Shown here: positions 23,453 to 35,325 of the stretch, piece by piece
How positions within the stretch are numbered: the stretch's first letter is position 1
How the letters are laid out: every line of letters begins with the position of its first letter
DNA from: Rhizophagus irregularis
Lineage: Eukaryota > Glomeromycota > Glomeromycetes > Glomerales > Glomeraceae
Direction: 5' to 3'
NCBI RefSeq assembly: GCF_026210795.1
Contig: NC_089440.1
Span: forward strand, 2,666,001-2,730,000
Length of the DNA stretch: 64,000 nt
Made by a program: the position numbers and the translations under genes
Notes under the pieces: generated by a model
Database searches by the model: none
What the model was told of the DNA's origin: nothing
What the model saw: the letters and a program-made list of their open reading frames with translations, nothing else

Positions 23453-23880
23453 ATGGCTGATAACCTTAATAAGATCGAAGGAGTTGGAAAAGTGTCGATG
23501 GATGTTTTTCTCCGTGCGGGGTTAAATACTGTTGGTAATTTTGCGCAACGTATTCAACAAGCAATTGATGTACTGTACTTAAAGAAGAAAGACCCCAGTT
23601 TGATAATAATATTGGAGAGATCTTGCTCATCGGTGTTCCAGAATCATTCAACGAGTGAGAAGTGCAGAAGCATTTCCCTTCGCTCCAAGTAAATACATGT
23701 GTCCCATATCTCTTGACTGGATGGAAGATCCCGTTGTAATACCTGTGGATTCTCTTACGATAGATCAGAACTGAAGCATAGCTTGAAAAGGATCCTTTTG
23801 ATCCTCGATCACGAAAACCTCTTACCATTGATAAGGTTTATACAAATAGAAATCTTAAAGAGGCTATTATCATTACAGAG
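23453..23880 (+). pseudogene. U-box domain protein, frameshifted remnant
   Basis: ATG at 23453 starts a helix-hairpin-helix-like segment (IEGVGKVSMDVFLRAGLNTVG). Frame changes follow near 23580 and 23690. The + strand then encodes MCPISLDWMEDPVVIP (from about 23698), and after further breaks near 23755 and 23790, a segment containing DPFDPRSRKPL and YTNRNLKEAI. CPI..-..MEDPV...-YDR-...-DP..R.PL-...N..L..AI is the U-box fold signature of E2-binding ubiquitin ligases. Multiple frameshifts make the gene dead. Confidence 0.7.
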
Positions 23881-24193
23881 ATAATTTTCTTCGCTTTTCG
23901 ATTCCACTTACAAATTAATTTATACTGTCAATTCTTATTTCCACAGCATTTTTTTTATGTACTGTAAGCCAACGTTATTTATTAAATAAAGTTGTTATAC
24001 TTTGACGAATTGTTGGCATGATCTGTCATCACATGGCTGAAAATGTTGTTGTAAGTTATAGGTAGGACTGTGAAACGATCATTTTCCTCACATATACCCC
24101 TACTCTTTCTCAAATAAAATTTTTTTACACTTGTTCCTACGTACGCTAGTATCCACCAATAACATTTCAAAAAAAATAGTATATAAGCCGAAA

Positions 24194-25425
24194 ATGTCTA
24201 TCACTTTATTTTTTTCTATATGGATGGGGAAAGAATTTACGGTTGTATTTCCTTTGACAAGACAGAATAGTCTTGTTGGTGACCTCAAGGAGGATATAAA
24301 AACTAAAAAACAAAATGACTTTGCTGTGTAGACAAACTCAAACTATGGAAAGTAGAAATTCCTGACTATCGTGACGATCAGTTGAGTAATCTCTCACTCC
24401 AAGACAATGACGAGTTCCTTTCGAAATACTTCACTGCTGATCTGCCTGCGGAAGAAACATTTCATGTCATAGTCGAACCGCCTGCCTCGACCGCCACTTC
24501 AAACGAGGTGTTGAAATTAAGAGAAGAAGTCGCCTTGTTGAAGGAGAAACTTAGCAAGTCTGAATATGGTACGTATTTTTCCTGACCCAAGATCAAATCA
24601 CTGACCGGAAGAGATTTTACTAACCAGTTTGTTGCATTACTTCGATGTCGTCGTTAGTCCGAAACGAGGGCTTCAAGTGGACCTCTGCAAAATGATCCGG
24701 CTATTTGTAACAAACAAAAGCTTCAAGTTTACTGTACTCATTGAGATGCTATCGAAACCCCTCAACAAATGGACCTTTCCGAAAGTACGCGAGCTCTATA
24801 GGCTTAGCGATGACCCTGATCCCAGCATTTATGTGTTTCCCGTGGTTCTGCTGATCTAAACAGTGACAAGGCTAAAGATGTGGTTAAGCATCTAATGGCT
24901 GAGTTGAACCTTCGTAAAAAGACCACCTAATTGACATTGACATGAGGCGACGAAATCAATCTACTCATACTGTTACTTAGCCACGGTGTGTCATTATACG
25001 TGAAAAACTTCAAAATAATCCCAGAAAAACTCGTCAAGGGTTATAATGGACAAGGAAATCTCGATTTTGCGATAGTAGTCGAAGTTAAAAGAGATGACTT
25101 TAAACAGGGCTTTGCACAAGCTACAGTTGCAGATGGGATCGTCCCTAATCTGTCGCAAGCGCAAAGCTAATGAAATCGATGATGAATATGATATGGATAA
25201 AGTATTGGGAACTGTAATTGATGCGGAAAAATGGTACTTTGTGGAATGCACGCTTGATGAGGAGAGAAAGCCATCGTTTAAATTGTCAGAGCCTGTGATT
25301 GTTGAGTATAATGATGAGAATATGCAAATTAAGGTGAAAAAAGTCCTCAGGCATATTGTATGGTTACGAAGCTTCTCAAAGTGGGGAGGGATCGAGGGAA
25401 ATAAAAAGGGTAAAATCATCGAGTA
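24194..25425 (+). pseudogene. Crinkler (CRN)-like protein, broken
   Basis: ATG at 24194 gives MSITLF and a region ending DLKEDIKTKKQNDFA, matching the ubiquitin-like N-terminal header of fungal Crinkler proteins. A frameshift near 24330 leads to KLKLWKVEIPD, QLSNLSLQD and the segment ending SEYG. Later pieces in shifting frames carry KPLNKWTFPKVRELYRLSDD (about 24757), NGQGNLDFAIVVEVKRDDF (about 25045) and a final stretch (about 25130-25425) ending at a stop. The VEVKRDDF...GFAQATVQ part looks like the PD-(D/E)XK nuclease-type core seen in CRN C-termini. CRN proteins are candidate host-directed or nuclear-acting effectors. At least four lesions make this copy non-functional. Confidence 0.8.
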
Positions 25426-26519
25426 ATCTAGCGGGGAAATCGGATATTATAGTCAAGTCTTAGTGTAAAAAAAAAAAAGTCATGTATCCTTTATATTTAC
25501 TTTTTGTATGTATTACGGGTACATCCCGAACTTTGTATTTATCTTTGTGTATTAATAAAAAATTTGCCAAGAAATTTCAGCGAACAATGTTCGCCGAAAT
25601 CACGTGATTTTTTCGATTGTTCCAGTCCTCTATTTTCCAGTTACCTAATACATATGTCATCACAGAAACAAAACGGTATATTTTGTGAAACTGGCTAAAG
25701 GCACACTAATGAGTTTTTGGGCGGAGCCCAGGCTATGCATGAAAATATCATGTCATCAGCGATCAGGTACTGTTTAATTAAGGAATGATATACGTTCGGA
25801 GATTAATGGGAGCTTCATACTTGACTATTGCGTTTTAGCAGCTTTTCCCTGTTTTCAGTGAATGACTGGAAATTTAATGACTAATACCTGTCTATTTTAT
25901 CCTAGTAATAACGAGATGATCAGGGGAATACTAATATATTGCGTTTACTACGATGATAACATATTCTTTGACAATTGACAGTTACATATAACAAAAGTGA
26001 GGTACGAATAACAGTTTTCAGATAGTAATTTAACAAGCTTCGCACAGAAATAGTAAATTATTTTAATCCTTTTTTAGTATATCAGATATACATTCATAAT
26101 ATAATCTTTTACTACAAAAAGAATTATTTTCTAGTGTGGAGACAATTCATTATAAACTTTTTTATATAAATTTGCCACGTTTCCATATTATATAAACAAC
26201 AAATCTGAACATTTATTTATTGTCTTATAATTCAAAAGGGACCTCATCCTAATTTATTTTTATAATAAATTTCAAAATAAAATTAAATTATTGATATTAT
26301 TCACAACAATGATGATTACAATGTTTGTTCAATATACAAGCTCATTTATTATTCTTTTAAAATTGAAGATAAAAAATAAACACTGTAAATTATTTAAATT
26401 ACAAACTAAGAAACTTGCAAATTATTTTGCTACTCTAGTCTTAGTGTTTAAATATATATATTGTTTTGATTTAATTTATAACATATAACTTAAACAAATT
26501 TTGAAAAATACTAAACTTA
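25426..26519. other. Intergenic region between the CRN relic and kinase gene 1
   Basis: Composition shifts back to AT-rich after about 25450, beginning with a short A-run. Short ORFs at 25504-25698 and 26291-26488 have no recognisable content. No RNA gene or element termini were seen. Confidence 0.4.
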
Positions 26520-28748
26520 TTAAGATGTCCTAATTTTTTTAGATACATTACCAGAAATTTCAAAATCTTGATTTTCTGAATGAAAATTTGGATTATTATA
26601 TATGTCATCATCATCTATAAAATATAAACATAATGATAAATTATAAATTGTTGTTTTCAATTATTATTATACAAAACATTGTAAGAATTATATACCATTT
26701 GTGTCTAAACTATGCTTCTTTGTTTGTTGTTTATTTTCTTTTTTATGATCATTCTGAATTTCTATTATAATTATAATAATTTAATTAAAATAATGGCCGA
26801 TTTAATAATGATTAATTAATAATGATAATATGTTTTACTTACCATAATTTGAATTGATTTCTAATCTCCCAAGTGCTTTGAAAATTTATTAAAAATTAAT
26901 TGATTTATTATTTTATTAGTAATTTTGAATTTAATCATAAAAATTTACCTTTATATACACTATTTGATTTTGTGTTAATATTTTTCTCATTACTTGAATT
27001 ATTAATATCTTCAACTAAAAGTAATAAGAAATAATTGGTAAAATTGTAGTTATATATTAATTTAAAACTAAAAAATACTTACTATTATTAGGAATGTTAA
27101 AACGATAAAGTTTACTATGAAATACTATAAAATTATCACAAATATTTAGAAAAATTAAATATTAAAGTATTAAATAAATTATTGTATATACCTTCTTGTT
27201 CTTCTATTTTGTGTTTTGATTAAATGAAAAATATAAATGTTAATATATTATTAAATGTAATATATAATATATTACAAAATGACATTACTACCTTCTGTTG
27301 CATTTTTTGGTTCAGGAAAATTTTCAAATTGATAGATTTTACTAGTACAATTTTTGCTCATTAAATCACTTGAATTACTTAAATAGTAATTACTTAATTG
27401 TTGATGTTGATTGGAAATTATTTGTTTTCGGCTTTCATCTTGATTGTTTTGAAATTTTAATAATAGATTTCTTATTTCACCAAATAATGTATCAGCATCA
27501 GGTCTCTTGGTTGAATCAGCATTCCAACACTGTTCCATTAATTTTTTATATTCTAAAGGAGTTCCCGGTATTATTTTTGGTCTCATTCCATTTACTATAT
27601 TCATTGCAAGATCATAATTATATTCATAATTAATAAAGGGTGGTTGTCCAGACGAAATTTCCCACATAAGTATACCAAAACTATAAATATCAGATGCAAA
27701 AGTTGTTTTTTTTCCAGTAATTACTTCTGGTGATATATAAGGAAGATTTCCATATACACTATTTAGTGGTTTATCAACAGGTCCACAAAATCCAAGATCA
27801 CTAATACGAAAATTTTGACTATCTTCAAATAATATATTTCCAGAATGCAAATCTCTATGAATTGCATTTTCTTTATGAATACTGTCAATTCCTACTATTA
27901 TATTATAAGCAATTTGCATCCTTTCTTTCCACATAAGTTTATTATGGTTTTGTTTCAGATATGTTCTTAAATCCATCTCCATTTTATTCATTACAAGCAT
28001 ATAATTTCCACTTGATGGATCTTTTGTTAAACCATAACATTGTACTACATCTGCCCACTTGCTACTTATAGTTAAATGAGATTTGCTCTAAAAAATTATA
28101 TACATAATTGTTAACCAATTTCAAAATAATAACACAACAATATTTTTAATTACATACCTCTTCAAACCAACGTTTATTAACACTTTCAACATTTTCTAAC
28201 TCTTTTAGTATTACACATTGGTCTCCAAATCTTGTTAATTGATTTTCTTTAGAATCCCATTCTTCATAACTTCCACCTATCCAAATTGCTGTGTAAATTT
28301 CAGAATATCCACCTTTAGTTAAATATTTGACATTTTGTAAATTATTATATGGGATCCATTCAACTATTCTTTCTGGCCGAAGTGTTTTCATTTGACATTC
28401 CCGTATTAAATCATTAATGTCATTATTTCCAGATGTCCAGTTTGAAAAATTTTCTTTTAAATAATTTCGAACACAATGTTCACAATATAATATTGCTATA
28501 CATTTATCTTGACAATTTTCACAAATTCTTATTGTTCCTTCATTATTACGAATATTAACCCAGTCATAATCTTTATTTAACAATTTTATTACTTCTGATT
28601 TTTCATCTTCTGTAAGAGATTCATCAATAAGAGTTGTTTGTATTCTAAGTTCATGTTCTTCATCTAGATTATTACAGTTGGTATAATCCAATGTATATGC
28701 TCTATTATATGCAGTCCAAACGACATGATCCTCTCGAATATCAGTCAT
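26520..28748 (-). CDS. Protein kinase with Cys-rich N-terminus (eight exons)
   Basis: Model of 566 residues: exons 28748-28158, 28087-27292, 27203-27192, 27124-27083, 27014-26949, 26875-26843, 26761-26696 and 26614-26520. All six introns after the second exon are phase 1. The N-terminus has paired cysteines (CENCQDKC...YCEHC), typical of the expanded kinases of these fungi. The kinase domain shows a Gly-rich loop (LTKGGYSEIYTAIW), beta-3 Lys182 in VILKELEN, catalytic HRDLHSGN (Asp276), DLG in place of DFG, and SPE. It is therefore predicted active as a TKL/Ser-Thr or dual-specificity type. The tail is built from tiny exons encoding low-complexity polar sequence. The long exon would end at 27272 unspliced, but paralogue 54629-56740 supports the splicing. 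Confidence 0.85.
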
Positions 28749-30177
28749 AATTCAATTTCAATTAAGTATGTAAATAAGTAAGTCGTGAAAATTTTGAAAA
28801 AGAAAAAAGTTGCAAAGCGAATTTCACGGGTTCTTCACTCCGAAAAATATGTCGTGTAAAACTCCATTTCTAAATTTGAATTTTTTATAATTTGTACAAC
28901 TGTACAACTATGTACGACAGAAATTACGATGATCAGCATAAATTATCAAATTAAAAACGCTTGAAAATCATTATAAATTTCAAAAGACAGGATAATAAAA
29001 GAGAGAAATTAGCCTAAGTAATGAAATAATTGAACAAAAATAACTGGAAGATTTTATTCCAAAATTAAAGAGTATGAGTTTAAATTAAAGTTGGTATTAT
29101 CAGATTAAATTTTATATTGAAATAAAGCGAAAAAAAAAATTTTTACCAATAAAAAATTTTAGAATTAATTTTGATAAATATTTTTAATACTAGAAAGAAA
29201 CATGCTTAATATGCTTAATAAAAGGGTTGAAAAATTACTGATTCATATAGTAATTACATAATGAATATTATTACTTTTTAAAAGAACTTTGCTTTTTTTT
29301 TCTCTATATTTCTTATTAAAAAGGATAGAATAAAATTCTTTCTATGAAAAGAATTTTTCATAATAGTAATTTTCATTTCATTTGAATTTATCATTTACAT
29401 CGTAAATGATAATTTATAAAATTTTAAAGTTGATCAGAAAATGAAACGAAAGTATGTTTTAAAATGAAAGTAATTGTATTTATCTTTTAATATTATTTGC
29501 AGAGTAAAATTCTTTGCCGTTTTTATTTTAATATTCTACAAAGTTAGAAACAATTTTGGTGCTAATCTAATAAGGGTTAAAGGTTTTACAGTGAGTATAA
29601 CTGACGAAGTATACTTTGAACGAGTTTCGCACAAAAATAATAAATTGTTTTAAGGAAATAAAATAATAATAATAATAATAATATAAATGAATCTGAATAG
29701 AATGAATAGAATATTTCTTAATCAAGTCAACTCCTTTTTTTAGTATGTATATTCATAATATATTTTTTACTACCAAAATAAAACCGCGCAAGAAATGAAG
29801 CAATCCATAAAAATTATACATGTGATCACTATTGGAAGAAGAGAATGGATGCAGAATTATTAACATGTGGTCAAAATACGTTTATTATCTATTTTGCTTG
29901 AAATTACATACATAATTTTTTGCAACGTTATTCCGGCCATCAGCTGTGCCACAAACTTTCAAGATGATATGTGCCGATCTCATTCCATATATTCCATATG
30001 TGAACAATCAGAAGCATTTTTTAATTGTTTTGAAACAGTAACATGCAAATTAGTGTAACATACATTTTATTTAAAATTTTTCGTATTATAATAATATTAC
30101 GATGATTGTATGTTTTGCTCATACGTAAGTTAAAAGACGTCAATTAACTTCTTAGTTTATTTGTTTTTATCAAGCAA
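28749..30177. other. Intergenic region between divergent kinase and lectin genes
   Basis: The 5' regions of two divergently transcribed genes meet here. An (AAT)n microsatellite lies at about 29665-29688 and a short palindromic ATCATTTAC...GTAAATGAT hairpin near 29390-29411. An open frame at 29867-30058 looks secretory and Cys-containing but lacks an ATG, so it is not called. Confidence 0.4.
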
Positions 30178-30975
30178 ATGAAGAAATTTTTTGTAAAAGA
30201 ATTTTGCGAGATTATTTCGGAACCTAGGATGTTTAATTGTGGAAGTGGCTTGGTAGTGCAACATGCTGAATTACCCGAGGTGGATGATGAGTTGTCGGTG
30301 TCACTAAGAATAAAGCTTAAGAGTCATCATACTGGTTGGGGCACTGTTTTTCGTAAAGGTATGAGTGTTTATTTCATGGATTATTAGACAGTTTATTTTT
30401 AAAATTTTGTCTAAATTGACCACACGAGATATACATTTAGGTGGTGACGAGTCACAAGGAAATTTTGAGCGTACACCTGGACTCTTCCTAGATGCAAACA
30501 TCTCCAAATTATATCCCCGCTTCACAGGACACTGGAATGATAATGTAGGACTTAGTGAAATTGGGGACGGACTTTTGTTAAATAAATGGTCCCACATAAC
30601 TTATACACTTTCTGATCCTGAAAAAAGAATGGATATCTATATAAATGGTGTATGGATCGCATTCTATGCCATCGAAAATGTTCAAATGCATAGAGTTAAA
30701 TTCAATGATAAGCAGTTGCATATTGGGTGGTACATTGATGGCGAAATTGGGTATGATTTTTCATAATAATTTTCATAAATTAAAAATTTCATATTATCTA
30801 AGTAGTCTATTAATAAAATAGTAATTTTCGTTATTTTAACTGGCGTCTATCTGCCGAAGAGGCAATGAAAAACTACTTGGTATGACACACTAATACTATT
30901 ACATATGTTTGTTTCATATTTACAATGATATTTATTTCCGATTTTTAAATTTAGAATCAACGACCCTTCTGTTAA
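30178..30975 (+). CDS. Single-domain concanavalin A/laminin G-like protein (four exons)
   Basis: Four-exon model of 189 residues: 30178-30358, 30441-30750, 30822-30879 and 30955-30975, with phases 1, 2 and 0 all consistent. The ATG giving MKK is conserved across all family members here. The domain has alternating beta-strand character: LPEVDDELSVSLRIKLKSHH, then RTPGLFL, HITYTLSDPEKRMDIYINGV and QLHIGW. This matches the ConA-like lectin/glucanase (LamG_3) jelly-roll, a carbohydrate- or protein-binding fold. The last exon encodes only NQRPFC. No clear signal peptide is present with this start, so secretion is not evident. No lesion was seen, so this is the only intact single-domain copy in the window. 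The ligand is unknown. Confidence 0.8.
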
Positions 30976-33635
30976 GGATAAAAAAAAAAAGAAAATCTGT
31001 CTGTGGCTTATTTTTAATAAAACTGATTTTTCTTTTTGTATACCATATAAGTTGAACAAATTTTTTCTTTCGTCTCAAAAATGATTTCTCAAATTTCTGG
31101 GTATTAATATTGTATTTATAGTATTCCCATGATTATAAGCTTTATAAATGAAAAAGTATAGTAACTTAATGGAAATTTTATATTTATTATACAGTTTAAT
31201 AAATATCTTGTATAATGTTCGGGATGCATGTTATTTTCTTATTATTATTCTTTTAAAATGTTCTTGTGATTATTTTTAAATATGTCCGTTTTTTCATACA
31301 CATCCTTGAAATAAATATTTATATTTGTATTGACAAAATTATTAAAATTTATGTTCTTTTTGTTTTTATAATTTGAACTATAAAAACAATTCAATTATTC
31401 TCAAATAGTAAATCATTCCAAGTGAATACTTAAAGAATATTTATTAGACGTTAAAAAGTTTTTTTTTTAATTTGAAATATTTCTTTACAAATAATTCATC
31501 ATAAATTAATAAAGGAATTAACGTTAAGAATTTCTATGCATTACATAAAAATAAAATACTGTATATTATCATAGTATCATTATTCAATTGAATCATATCC
31601 TTCAAGAATTTTATATTTTAATATTACTACAAGTCAAAAATAAACAATATAATATGAACTTAAATAAATAAATGAATCAAATTGTCTGTAATGTCAATCT
31701 ATTATTCCATTTTCAAATCATATATTTTTTTTTTTTAGTTTGGTGTCATATATAATTCAAGTAGAATTTCTATATAAAAGGAATATGTTATTTATCATAA
31801 AGCATTTTTAACCAAAATTTTTTGATGTATATAATTTGTATAATAAGTTTTCTATTATTTATCACCGGTAGTGTTTTTCATCAATGTGATATATAACAGG
31901 GCTTAAGTGCTAAATTTTTCTGTCCTCCTTAATAGGCAGCGAAAATGAACGAACGTAAAAAAAAATCTCTTTAAGGTCACTAGGGCGCAGTAAAATGTGG
32001 CGTAGTATTATGCATCATTGGGAGAGGTAGATATACTTTTAATCCGCGCTATTTTTCTTTACTATATAGTATTAAAAGTTCTATACACCCTTAGACGCTA
32101 GTTAAGTATTCGCCACACGCGCGTTCCTTTTTGGAACAAATGGAACAAAATAGAAAAAATTTTCCGATATCATCATCTTAACTATCTTATTACAATTTTA
32201 CAATTTGAATAAAAGTATTTATAAATAAAAGCTAAATTTTCACAAATTACATTACAAGCGGATTTAATTAATTCAATATATTGATAATCGCTTTTTAGGG
32301 TTTTTTGAGTAGAATTAGGCGCAATCCATGACTCAGCTCTGTAATACAAAGGATGAAATAAGGTCATGAGTTATAAAGACAAACACGTTGAACTGTTGGC
32401 ATTAAAATCATTTAATACCTTGAACATGTAGACCTTCTCGACAACCTCTTCTAGTGTATATAGTTGGTCTTTGGAATTTGGTATGGAGAATTCCATTAAC
32501 TTATACACAACATAAAGACATCCAACATAACATAAAAAGTAAAGGTTCGTTCTAGGATCAGTAAAATAGGGACATAAGATTTATAATTAACTTAATTCAC
32601 ATCACTTATGATAGACTATAATCCCATATGATTCCAAACAGGTGAGTTGATTCTCTTTAGCTTCACGTTGAATGTGATGCCTATTTCCAATGTAGTTGCA
32701 CTAACGTTTACTTCAAAAATACCATCTTGATGACATATGATGTTACCTCGTTGCAAGTATTATCAGATTTCGTTTCGTTGGTCTTACTAGAAATATTTCA
32801 ATCTCACCGCTGTAAATGAGAATAGGTAGTATATTCTAATAAATGACGGGCTCTTTTCAATAAAAAATTCAACCCCACATTTTTACTCATTATATCATCA
32901 AATAATTTTGCAAGAATAGGGTAAATGAAATTTTCTCAGTATGACAATTCATTTTGTTTTGGGTCAAGTAGTACATTAATAGTCGCTCTAAATAAAAATA
33001 AACTAAGCTGAGATAAAACAATATTAAAATACATTCCACATCAGTTTATACCTATCATTACACAGACCGTGTACTCATAATAAGTCTGATGTTGTTTGAA
33101 ATTAAATGTTCCTTTATAGCCTCTCAGCAGTAACATCTGATAAAATAGTTTACTAATTTTAGCATCACCTCAAAATTAATACTCCGAAATTTGTTTTATA
33201 TATAATAATTTGTATATCAACAACAAATAATTATTTTTAACGAAAAATGACTTTCAATTAATCATTGTTATAAAAAATTTGTGCTTAATAATTTTTTTAA
33301 AAACCTAAATTTTAAAGTGATAATACTGAGTCTGTGATAACTGATGAAAGAAAAAAAAAAATATTTATTTATTATTTTTTTAAAAAAAACAAGGGTACTC
33401 GTGTTTTGATTTATTTATATTATAAGTATGTTATAAAATAATATTAAAAAAGTTATATTTTTTGTAAATACACAAACTGAGAAACGTTTTTATTTTCATA
33501 TCGAATTGAATTTTCACATAACGCGATCACAGAGAAATTAAAAATATATACCTAATCATATGATCGTATAATTGTGAGATTGATTATGATTTATCAAATA
33601 TAAGAGATTGAAAGTATAATTTTCATTAATAATAA
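30976..33635. other. Intergenic, AT-rich, no intact gene
   Basis: A long gap downstream of the lectin gene. Around 31985-32130 a GC-richer stretch has weakly complementary flanks (ATGTGGCG... and ...CGCCACAC), possibly a small decayed inverted-repeat element. A minus-strand 61-residue frame at 32182-32367 is protein-like but unrecognised. Nothing else could be supported. Confidence 0.35.
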
Positions 33636-33768
33636 TTATAGTAATTTTCGTTATTTAACTGGTGTTTATCTACTGAAGAAGCAATGAAAAATAAGTAGTC
33701 ATTTTTATTTTTTAACATATTTGTTTTATTGCTCACAATACACTTTAGAATCATCGAACCCTTCAAAA
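33636..33768 (+). pseudogene. Relic of lectin-gene exons 3 and 4
   Basis: Contains a decayed third exon (TTTTCGTTATTTAACTGG, about 33640) followed after a shortened intron by the start of the last exon (AATCATCGA, about 33750). The upstream exons are missing and indels destroy the frame. Confidence 0.65.
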
Positions 33769-34053
33769 ACAAATTAACAAAATGTAAAATAGGTGAATAC
33801 TGAATAGGTGATAGGATATCAAAATAATAACTATGTCTGATACTATTTATAATAAAACATGATGTTTTTTTATTGTTCACAATTTGTGTTTTATAAATTA
33901 TTATCGAAAAATTACAAAAAATACGTTTCAGGTACAGTAAAATCACTAAAAAAAAATTACGAAATTCTTTCGAATAATTCCAGCCGTCATGATAACAAGC
34001 TCGTGGCGTACAGTAGCAACTTCAAAATTAGTACTAACGTGACTTGATCGGAC

Positions 34054-34210
34054 TATACTAATTTTCGCCCAGGTTCCTATTGGATCCGATGTGGAATTAA
34101 ATCGGATTTCATGTAACGACGGCAGAAGTCAGGAGTCCAAATGATTACAAATCAAAAAATTCCAGATGTTGATCAATCGGACCCTGGAACTAGGGGCGAA
34201 AATTAGTATA
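34054..34210. mobile_element. Miniature inverted-repeat element, about 157 bp
   Basis: The ends are inverted repeats of TATACTAATTTTCGCCC, left at 34054 and right ending at 34210, with weaker pairing further in. Ends with TA fit a Tc1/mariner-type miniature element, though the exact target duplication cannot be separated from the terminal repeat. No coding capacity is present. It lies 5' of the lectin-domain pseudogene. Confidence 0.65.
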
Positions 34211-34500
34211 ACCGACTTGAACGATATTCCAATTATTCAAAAGTTTAGTGAGTTAAGTCAAAAATGACATCCAAAGCCACATGTGAAGCCTAAGTGAAAT
34301 GCAGATTGCAGAGTAAGTAAAAATACACCCATTTATTTTGAAGCTAAAATATATTTTGGAAAAGGTAGATGCGCGCCAATCTCAGTGTAACCATAATCAT
34401 ATGCATTTATTCACAATTTTCCATTATTAATGTCTCTGTCTTTACTTTATCTTATAATCAATTAAATTTATTAGTTTACTGTTTGTTTTTTATAAAGAAA

Positions 34501-35325
34501 ATGAAGAAACTTTCCATGAATGAGTTCTATGAGATTATTTCAGAGCCTATTGTGTTAAACGAACTAAAAATAGTGCAACATACAGAATTACCCGAGGTGG
34601 ACGATGAATTGTCAGTGTCACTACGGATGAGACTTAAGAGTCATCATTCTGGCTGGGCCGGTATATTTCAAAAAGGTATGACTCTTTATTGAGCTCAGAT
34701 TATTTGGTAATTTATTTTTAGAATTACGTCCAAATTGATTATACATACACATAAAATACACTTTATTTCAGGTATCGAAACAGAAGGGAATTTTAATCGT
34801 ACGCCTGGACTATTCCTATTTGCAAACAATTCCAGATTACATCCTCGCTTCACGGGCAGCTGGAATAATAATGCAGGAATTGAAGCAGTTACGGATGGAC
34901 TTTTGTTAAATAAATGGTATCACATAACTTATACACTTTCCGATCATGAAAAAAGAATGGATATCTACATAAATGGTGTATGGACCGCATTCTATGCCAT
35001 CGAAAATGTTCAAATGCATAAAGTTAAGTTTAATGAGTGATGGACCGTTGCATATTGGATGCTTTGATGGCGAAATTGGGTAAGATTATAATAATAATTA
35101 AGTTGTCCTAGATTGTTAAATCGTTATATTAAGTTAATCCCCCCTTTATAAAATAGTAATTTTCGTTATTTTAACTGGCGGCTATCCGCCGAAGAGGTGA
35201 TGAAAAACTATTTGGTAGGATATATTCGGACTATTACAAATGTTTGTTTTTAATACTTTTAATTATTTAATTATGTACTCAAAATTTTTTTTTTCAAATT
35301 TTAGAATCATCGACCCTTCTGTTAA
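34501..35325 (+). pseudogene. Lectin-domain (ConA/LamG-like) gene with a 4-nt frameshift
   Basis: Same exon layout as 30178-30975: 34501-34675, 34772-35079, 35157-35214 and 35305-35325. Exon 2 contains what looks like a 4-nt insertion (AATGAGTGATGG where paralogues have AATGATGG) at about 35034-35040, producing a stop at 35038-35040 just after KVKFNE. Everything downstream, including the HIGCFDGEIG strand and the final NHRPFC exon, is still well preserved, so the lesion is recent or is a sequencing error. An upstream ATG at 34369 extends the frame into sequence that is not conserved in frame in paralogues; the start at 34501 is preferred. Confidence 0.75.

Noticed and set aside
29867-30058. 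63-residue ORF resembling a small secreted Cys-rich protein
   Set aside because: It begins with GTG; the nearest ATGs are in other frames and no splice leading into it was convincing.
31985-32130. GC-richer stretch considered as a tRNA or 5S RNA gene
   Set aside because: No cloverleaf, no A/B box consensus; only weakly complementary flanks.
34369-34500. N-terminal extension of the lectin-domain gene with a hydrophobic stretch that could be a signal peptide
   Set aside because: In paralogues the upstream sequence is similar at DNA level but the frame is not kept; the ATG giving MKK is the conserved start.
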